A stretch of DNA of 9,980 bases from Flavobacteriaceae bacterium. GTDB lineage: Bacteria > Bacteroidota > Bacteroidia > Flavobacteriales > Flavobacteriaceae. The notes below the pieces were generated by a model that was given only the letters and a program-made list of their open reading frames with translations, ran no database searches and was not told the origin of the DNA. Positions 5,226 to 9,980 of this stretch are shown here, one piece after another. Location of the stretch: contig DAOUPU010000080.1 in the NCBI GenBank assembly GCA_030625995.1, forward strand, positions 1 to 9,980. The letters run 5' to 3'. The first letter of the stretch is position 1. Each line of letters begins with the position of its first letter. Position numbers and translations under genes: made by a program.

Positions 5226-6872
5226 TTATTTGAAAAGCTCTTTATAATACTGCGTAGCCATTCTGTTACTCGTAAATTCAGGAATAACGTCGTCCATACC
5301 ATTGAATACAATTTCTGACCATTCCTTTGGTTTGTCATAGAATGTAGGTAAAACCTTATTCTCCAATACCTCATACAAATTATCAGCATCAATTTTATCT
5401 TGTTCCCATACCGGTAACTTATGATCCAGCTCAGGTAATACAAAACTATTTTCTCCGTTTTTAGCAAATTCCGGGATCCATCCGTCATTTATAGAAACAT
5501 TTACTGAACCATTCATTGCTGCAGTCATGCCACTTGTACCGGATGCCTCTCTGGTAATTCTAGGAGTATTTAACCAAATGTCAGATCCTGTCTTCATTTT
5601 TCTGGAAAGATCAATTTCATAACCTATTAAAACTGCAAGATTAGATCTGTATTTTGTCATATTAACCAGATGATTAAAAATATCTATTGCATAATAATCA
5701 TATGGGTAAGGTTTTCCTGCCCAAATGATCTGTACCGGATATTTCTCATTTGTGATTAGCCTTTCAAATCGTTCCATATCATATAGCAAAAGATCTGCTC
5801 TTTTATAACCTGCAAACCTCCTTGCCCACACAATTGTAAATACATTAGGATCAAAGATCTTTACAGTTTGATTTGAAACTTCATCAAAAAGTTTTCTCTT
5901 TAGTTCAAATTTTCTTTCTCTAAACGCTTTTACATTTCTTTTTTTCCAGATCTTTTTAATTTCCCCGTCCTGCCAAGACTTTTGGTTCTGTGCATTAGTA
6001 ATGGGAATGATCTTACAAATATCTTTATAACCTTTCCACATGTCATTAGCAACATTAGCGTGGAGTTTTGAAACCGCATTGGCTTTTTTAGCCATTTTTA
6101 GTGCAGAAACCGTATAGTTGATCATACCATCATTAACCATTTCTTTTGAAAGATCTTCTTCACTTAGTCTTCTTCCAAAAAATCCACAACGATTTAAGTG
6201 TTTGGCATCTCTCTCTTCATTACCTGCCTTCTCAGGTGTATGTGTTGTAAATACCATCTGGTTCTTTTTCACGCCTTGATCACGTAAATAATAAAAAGCA
6301 GGCAAAGCATGGCCCTCATTAAGGTGATATATGTCTGCACCGCCAAGCGCTTCAACAACCTTTGCACCGCCTATACCCAATACAATACTCTGAGAGATAC
6401 GAGTTAATTCGTTTGCATCATAAAGATGATCTGTTATTGTTCTTGAAATAAAATCATTGCCATCAAAATCTGTTGATAATAAATACAACGGAACTGTACC
6501 AAATATTTCTGGTTTTAGTACATAAGCACGAACCTTAACAGAAGGATTGTCATGTAATTTTACGTCAACCTCAATACCTGTATATTCTAAAAAATTATAA
6601 TGTTTCTCAATAAAATTTACACGAAGTGTCTGATCTTCATTTCTACCCTGATCATAATAGCCATATTTCCATAACATTCCTATGCCTATCATATTTTGTT
6701 TCAATTCAAAACCAGAGCGCATATGTGATCCTGCCAAAAATCCTAATCCACCTGAATAGATCTTTAAAGCCTGATGAATCCCAAATTCCATGCTGAAATA
6801 AGCAGCTCTTTTATCAAATTCTTTTGCAGGTTTGTATGGATGATACCATTTATTATATTTACTAATTGTCAT
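5226..6872 (-). CDS. alpha-glucan phosphorylase family protein (GT35-like, short type)
   Basis: This 548-residue protein of the short alpha-glucan phosphorylase family has a GT-B fold and normally releases glucose-1-phosphate from glycogen or maltodextrin. N-terminal AYFSMEFGIHQALKIYSGGL (24-43) and GFLAGSHM (44-51) match the family. HTPEKAGNE begins at H211. WARRFAGYKRADL (349-361) supplies the conserved Arg and Lys of the phosphate site. REASGTSGMTAAMNG (441-455) matches the region that carries the cofactor lysine in classical enzymes (EASGT.nMK). Here that position is T450 (codon ACT), so the PLP Schiff-base lysine appears to be missing. The protein may therefore be a variant branch of the family with another glucosyltransferase activity. 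It lies between the GH31 and amylase genes. A -7-like TATGTTTG is present upstream and a strong terminator downstream. The symbol glgP is deliberately withheld because of the missing lysine. Confidence 0.88.
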   Translation of the reverse strand: MTISKYNKWYHPYKPAKEFDKRAAYFSMEFGIHQALKIYSGGLGFLAGSHMRSGFELKQNMIGIGMLWKYGYYDQGRNEDQTLRVNFIEKHYNFLEYTGIEVDVKLHDNPSVKVRAYVLKPEIFGTVPLYLLSTDFDGNDFISRTITDHLYDANELTRISQSIVLGIGGAKVVEALGGADIYHLNEGHALPAFYYLRDQGVKKNQMVFTTHTPEKAGNEERDAKHLNRCGFFGRRLSEEDLSKEMVNDGMINYTVSALKMAKKANAVSKLHANVANDMWKGYKDICKIIPITNAQNQKSWQDGEIKKIWKKRNVKAFRERKFELKRKLFDEVSNQTVKIFDPNVFTIVWARRFAGYKRADLLLYDMERFERLITNEKYPVQIIWAGKPYPYDYYAIDIFNHLVNMTKYRSNLAVLIGYEIDLSRKMKTGSDIWLNTPRITREASGTSGMTAAMNGSVNVSINDGWIPEFAKNGENSFVLPELDHKLPVWEQDKIDADNLYEVLENKVLPTFYDKPKEWSEIVFNGMDDVIPEFTSNRMATQYYKELFK

Positions 6873-6900
6873 CTTTTCTAAATTAAAATTATCGAAGCCT

Positions 6901-6908
6901 CAAACATA
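6901..6908 (-). promoter_or_regulatory. candidate -7 box upstream of the phosphorylase gene
   Basis: TATGTTTG on the minus strand fits the Bacteroidetes TAnnTTTG consensus and lies 28 bases before the start codon. No convincing TTTG occurs at the expected upstream spacing, so this is only a candidate. The gap 6873-7011 otherwise holds AT-rich sequence and a CAAATAAAGTCA string at 6965-6976. Confidence 0.35.
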
Positions 6909-7011
6909 ACATTAATTACTCAATTCGCCTGCCTAAAAACCTGGCTAGTTTCTTATTTAGAAAACAAATAAAGTCAAAATTCCAACTCGAATCAAACAGG
7001 AAGAAATCAAA

Positions 7012-9417
7012 TTATTCACCAACAATATTTAAATTGGTAAACTCCTTTGATATATTTATAATATTATCGCCATTTACTTTTAAATCTTCAAATTTAAACT
7101 CCTCATTATCAACATATATTTTTGATACTTTAAACGGAAAACCATGTAATTTTATTTTAAAATTCTCGTAGCTTGTCGTATACTTTCCATGTTTGTGTTG
7201 TTGTATACTTAACTTATTGGTTTTCCCAATTAATTTAAAACTTCGCAGACTATACCTTCCTTTTTTGTAGTCATATCCATCATTTGCATCTTCATACAAT
7301 TCACTTTTTTCTTTCCCATTTTTATAATAAACATCTAAGGCTAATTCATCGATCTCTTTTTCACCAACATATTGCTGTATTGGGTATTTAGGAATTATTG
7401 CGCCTTCTTTGATAAAAATTGGCATACTGTCAATATCTGCTTCCACTCTCATTTCTTTTCCCCCTTTTATCAACTCGCCATTCCATAAATTATACCAATT
7501 TCCCAGTGGAAAATACATTCTTCTACCCATCGCATTTGCTTCCTGAATTGGGCAAACTAATATTTTCTCCCCAAAGATAAATTCATCATTTCTTTCATGG
7601 GTTTGATGATCTTCCTGATCAAATAACACCAAAGATTTTACGATTGGTATTCCTTCATTAATATATCTCCAGAAAGCAGTGTAAATATAAGGGAGCAACT
7701 GATAACGAAGTTCAATAAACTTTCTAACAATATCAAGAACATCCTCATCAAATGACCAGGGTTCCTGATCGCCATGATCCCCTGAGGAGTGCGTTCTGCA
7801 AAAAGGATGAAAGATACCTAATTGTATCCATCGTGCATAGAGCTCGCCATCCGGTTGTTCCGCAAATCCTCCGATGTCCGATCCTACAAATGAGAATCCC
7901 GACATGCACATACGTTGTGTCTGAATGTTGGCTATGGCGAGATGCTCCCAGGTTGCAACGTTATCTCCTGTCCAGGTAGAAGTATATCTCTGTGTACCCG
8001 AATAGGCCGCTCTGGTTATTACAAAGGGTCTTTTTGGATACGAAAATTTCTTTAAACCCTGATAAGTAGCTCGCGCCATTTGCATGCCGTAAACATTATG
8101 TGCCTTTCTGTGACTACAATAATTACCTTCATAATTATGTCTTACATCATTTGGAAAGGTTTTACCCGGAACGTCCATTACTGCCGGTTCATTCATATCG
8201 TTCCAAACACCTTTTACTCCAATATCTTCTACCAATTCCTTAAACAGGCCAGACCACCATTCGCGAACTTCAGGGTTGGTGAAATCAGGAAAATAACATT
8301 CTCCTGGCCACACTTTTCCTTTCATATAGGGGCCATCTGCTCGTTTACAAAAATAATCTTTCTCCAAGCCCTCCTTAAAAATATCATAATTCATGTCAAT
8401 TTTAATTCCAGGATCAATGATAGCTACGGTTTTAAATCCATCATCCGCCAATTCCTTAACCATCTTCTTCGGATTTGGAAAGTATTCTTTATTCCAGGTA
8501 AAACATCTGAATCCTTCCATATAATCAATGTCCAGATATAGGGCATCACAGGGTATTTTTAAGTCTCTGAATTTCTTTGCAACCTCTTTTACATTAGATT
8601 CAGGATAGTAACTCCACTTACACTGATGATATCCCAATGTCCATAATGCAGGTAATTCATGGGGCTTTCCGGTTAGATCCGTATAATTAGCAACCACATC
8701 TGACATTTGAGGACCATAGATAAAATAGTAGTTCATTTCACCTCCCTGTGCCCAAAAACTTGTAATATTTCTTCGTTCATGACAAAAATCAAAATTGGAC
8801 CGGAAACTATTGTCAAAAAAGATGCCATAGGCTTTTTTATGATGCAAACCAATATAAAATGGAATTGCCTTATATAAGGGATCGGAATCCTTCCCATAGG
8901 CATAGGTATCCGTTACCCAATTTTCATAACTTTTCCCTTTCAAGTTAACATGAACGGGTTTATCTCCCAGCCCATAATAACTCTCGCCATTTTGGGATGT
9001 TTTTGTCATCTTTACAATATTCCCTCCAAACTCATGGCTTTCTTCCCAATGAAAACCAAGTTCATCTTCACAAATAAGTGCATTGTCAAGTACATCGTAG
9101 ATCGATATACGCATATCCAATTTCGAAATTTTACAAATTAACTTGGATGTAGCAACGCTATAATAATCTTTATCTTCAGAAATCTCCAGATGGTTAAATC
9201 CTCTACTGGCATACTTTGTTATAGCATAAGAAAAATCCTTTTCAAAAATGGCGGTTGTCGTATATCTAAATCGCAACACACTACCTCTTTGGATAGTGAG
9301 CTGTAAAACAACATTATTCTCCGTTGTAAAGTATAAGGAATCGACAATTTTTTTATAGGAAATTATTTTTGAGGGGAAGAGGTTTCCCTTGTATTCTAAT
9401 TCGGTATTCAATATCAT
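7012..9417 (-). CDS. GH31 alpha-glucosidase, cytoplasmic
   Basis: This 801-residue glycoside hydrolase family 31 enzyme releases alpha-linked glucose from the non-reducing ends of maltodextrins or related glucans with retention of configuration. An N-terminal beta-sandwich (about 1-250, including YYGLGDKP) leads into the catalytic barrel. The barrel contains LWTLGYHQCKWSYYPESNV, ALYLDIDYMEGFRCFTWNK, and GVWNDMNEPAV with nucleophile D407. TSTWTGDNVATWEHL carries acid/base D485, and FVGSDIGGF and FCRTHSSGDHGDQEPW follow. The C-terminal beta domains include FPLGNWYNLWNGE and a LYEDANDGYDYKKG segment typical of the family's distal domain. There is no signal peptide, so it works in the cytoplasm. 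It lies between glgB and the phosphorylase on the same strand with gaps of 131 and 139 bp, a glucan-utilisation context. The exact linkage preference (alpha-1,4, alpha-1,6 or transglucosylation) is not decidable here. Start and length fit the family. Confidence 0.95.
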   Translation of the reverse strand: MILNTELEYKGNLFPSKIISYKKIVDSLYFTTENNVVLQLTIQRGSVLRFRYTTTAIFEKDFSYAITKYASRGFNHLEISEDKDYYSVATSKLICKISKLDMRISIYDVLDNALICEDELGFHWEESHEFGGNIVKMTKTSQNGESYYGLGDKPVHVNLKGKSYENWVTDTYAYGKDSDPLYKAIPFYIGLHHKKAYGIFFDNSFRSNFDFCHERRNITSFWAQGGEMNYYFIYGPQMSDVVANYTDLTGKPHELPALWTLGYHQCKWSYYPESNVKEVAKKFRDLKIPCDALYLDIDYMEGFRCFTWNKEYFPNPKKMVKELADDGFKTVAIIDPGIKIDMNYDIFKEGLEKDYFCKRADGPYMKGKVWPGECYFPDFTNPEVREWWSGLFKELVEDIGVKGVWNDMNEPAVMDVPGKTFPNDVRHNYEGNYCSHRKAHNVYGMQMARATYQGLKKFSYPKRPFVITRAAYSGTQRYTSTWTGDNVATWEHLAIANIQTQRMCMSGFSFVGSDIGGFAEQPDGELYARWIQLGIFHPFCRTHSSGDHGDQEPWSFDEDVLDIVRKFIELRYQLLPYIYTAFWRYINEGIPIVKSLVLFDQEDHQTHERNDEFIFGEKILVCPIQEANAMGRRMYFPLGNWYNLWNGELIKGGKEMRVEADIDSMPIFIKEGAIIPKYPIQQYVGEKEIDELALDVYYKNGKEKSELYEDANDGYDYKKGRYSLRSFKLIGKTNKLSIQQHKHGKYTTSYENFKIKLHGFPFKVSKIYVDNEEFKFEDLKVNGDNIINISKEFTNLNIVGE

Positions 9418-9548
9418 AAGTCACTCTTAAAAAATGAGTGTAAACCTACTGAATTTTATAATTATTCCACGTGTTTATTTATCAAAAAAGTCATTAAATA
9501 AATCAGAAAAATTCAACAAAAAAGTCAAATTTTTAAAATAACCTCATT
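9418..9548 (-). promoter_or_regulatory. glgB-GH31 gap with repeated CAAAAAAGTCA and a leader hairpin
   Basis: Two exact copies of CAAAAAAGTCA lie at 9483-9493 and 9517-9527, 34 bp apart. A related CAAATAAAGTCA lies upstream of the phosphorylase gene at 6965-6976. CACTC (9422-9426) and GAGTG (9436-9440) can pair just before the GH31 start codon. No exact TAnnTTTG box and no T-tract terminator are seen. The repeats may be operator sites, but AT-rich composition makes chance possible. Confidence 0.3.
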
Positions 9549-9980
9549 TTACTTTATTTTAAAAACTACAATACCAAGTGGTGGTAATAATACTTTCGCA
9601 GAATAATCTCTATCGTCCCATTGTTTTTTCTCGATTTTGATATCTTTAGAGTTACTCATTCCCCCACCATAATATTTTTTAAAATCGCTATTCAGAATTT
9701 GTTTTAAATGTCCTTTTCTCGGAAGCCCAATTCTGTAATCATCCCTGTTAATAAACGAAAAATTACAGGCAACTATAATATCATTAATTTCATCGTGCCC
9801 CTTTCGAATAAAGGTAATCACAGAGCTTTCGTTATCAGTGTAATTAATCCATTCAAACCCTTCATTGCCAAATGCTTTCTCGTATAAAGCAGGTGTAGTT
9901 CTATATAAATTATTCAGATCTCTAACAAAAGACTGCATCCCCTTATGAGGTTTATATTGTAATAAATGCCAGTCCAGACT
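9549..9980 (-). CDS. glgB: 1,4-alpha-glucan branching enzyme, C-terminal part
   Basis: This partial gene runs off the right edge. The 143 visible residues begin SLDWHLLQYKPHKGMQSFVR and continue DLNNLYRTTPALYEKAF. This is the highly conserved end of the GlgB catalytic barrel and the start of its C-terminal beta domain (family pattern LDWHLLEY..H.G.Q..VRDLN.LYR..PAL). GFEWINYTDNESSVITFIRK and a final LLPPLGIVVFKIK also fit branching enzyme. The ATG at 9938 is internal and is not the start. The enzyme cuts alpha-1,4 chains and reattaches them as alpha-1,6 branches in glycogen. The catalytic Asp/Glu residues are outside the window. It is the most upstream visible gene of the glucan cluster, with GH31 following after 131 bp. 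No strong terminator separates them. Confidence 0.95.
   Translation of the reverse strand, partial: SLDWHLLQYKPHKGMQSFVRDLNNLYRTTPALYEKAFGNEGFEWINYTDNESSVITFIRKGHDEINDIIVACNFSFINRDDYRIGLPRKGHLKQILNSDFKKYYGGGMSNSKDIKIEKKQWDDRDYSAKVLLPPLGIVVFKIK

Noticed and set aside
5204..5488. Second minus-strand open frame overlapping the 3' end of the phosphorylase gene
   Set aside because: It is an out-of-frame reading of a region whose phosphorylase frame carries clear family motifs.
8080..8541. Long plus-strand open frame (153 codons) inside the GH31 gene
   Set aside because: It lies antisense to a strongly conserved GH31 catalytic region, and its translation has no recognisable domain. It is a composition shadow.
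9422..9440. CACTC/GAGTG hairpin as terminator of glgB
   Set aside because: The stem is only 5 bp with a 9-base AT loop, no T-tract follows, and it lies directly before the GH31 start codon, far from the glgB stop.

Overview
This window is AT-rich DNA that looks like a Flavobacteriaceae-type member of the Bacteroidetes. The evidence is the Bacteroidetes promoter architecture upstream of the tRNA (TTG, 19 bp, TATATTTG), the absence of Shine-Dalgarno motifs at start codons, the palindromic intergenic repeats I associate with this group, and proteins that read like flavobacterial homologues. The organism assignment is inference from these features, not a database match.

Left part (1-1280). The end of a probable secreted or periplasmic metallophosphoesterase (purple acid phosphatase-like) is followed by a worn region. 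It holds a 64-residue fragment of a tyrosine-recombinase Arm domain, a cluster of TGTAACC repeats, a short GC-rich hairpin, a hairpin terminator and a complete tRNA-Asn(GTT) on the minus strand. Between the tRNA and its promoter lies a 76-bp fold of tRNA size, preceded by a near-copy of the tRNA's own 5' flank. It may be the relic of a second tRNA gene invaded by a GC-rich palindrome. An integrase fragment on the 3' side of a tRNA suggests an old integration event.

Middle part (1280-3305). An ECF sigma factor and a two-helix membrane protein, probably its anti-sigma factor, overlap by one base on the minus strand. A divergent gene encodes a three-helix DUF6249-like membrane protein. Both transcription units are preceded by the same bipartite motif, TGTAACC-N16-CGTCATA, facing outward. 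This looks like an autoregulated ECF module whose regulon includes the divergent membrane gene. The 460-bp gap between them is packed with repeats. A 133-bp MITE-like inverted-repeat element fills the convergent gap after the membrane gene.

Right part (3306-9980). Four minus-strand genes form an intracellular alpha-glucan (glycogen or maltodextrin) cluster. In transcription order they are the C-terminal end of glgB (branching enzyme, running off the window), a GH31 alpha-glucosidase, a short-type alpha-glucan phosphorylase (GT35-like) and a GH13 alpha-amylase. None has a convincing signal peptide. Together they would build, debranch or trim, and phosphorolyse stored glucan. A clear intrinsic terminator separates the phosphorylase from the amylase and argues for a later ATG start for the amylase. 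The phosphorylase has threonine where the classical family has its PLP-binding lysine, which makes its actual reaction uncertain.
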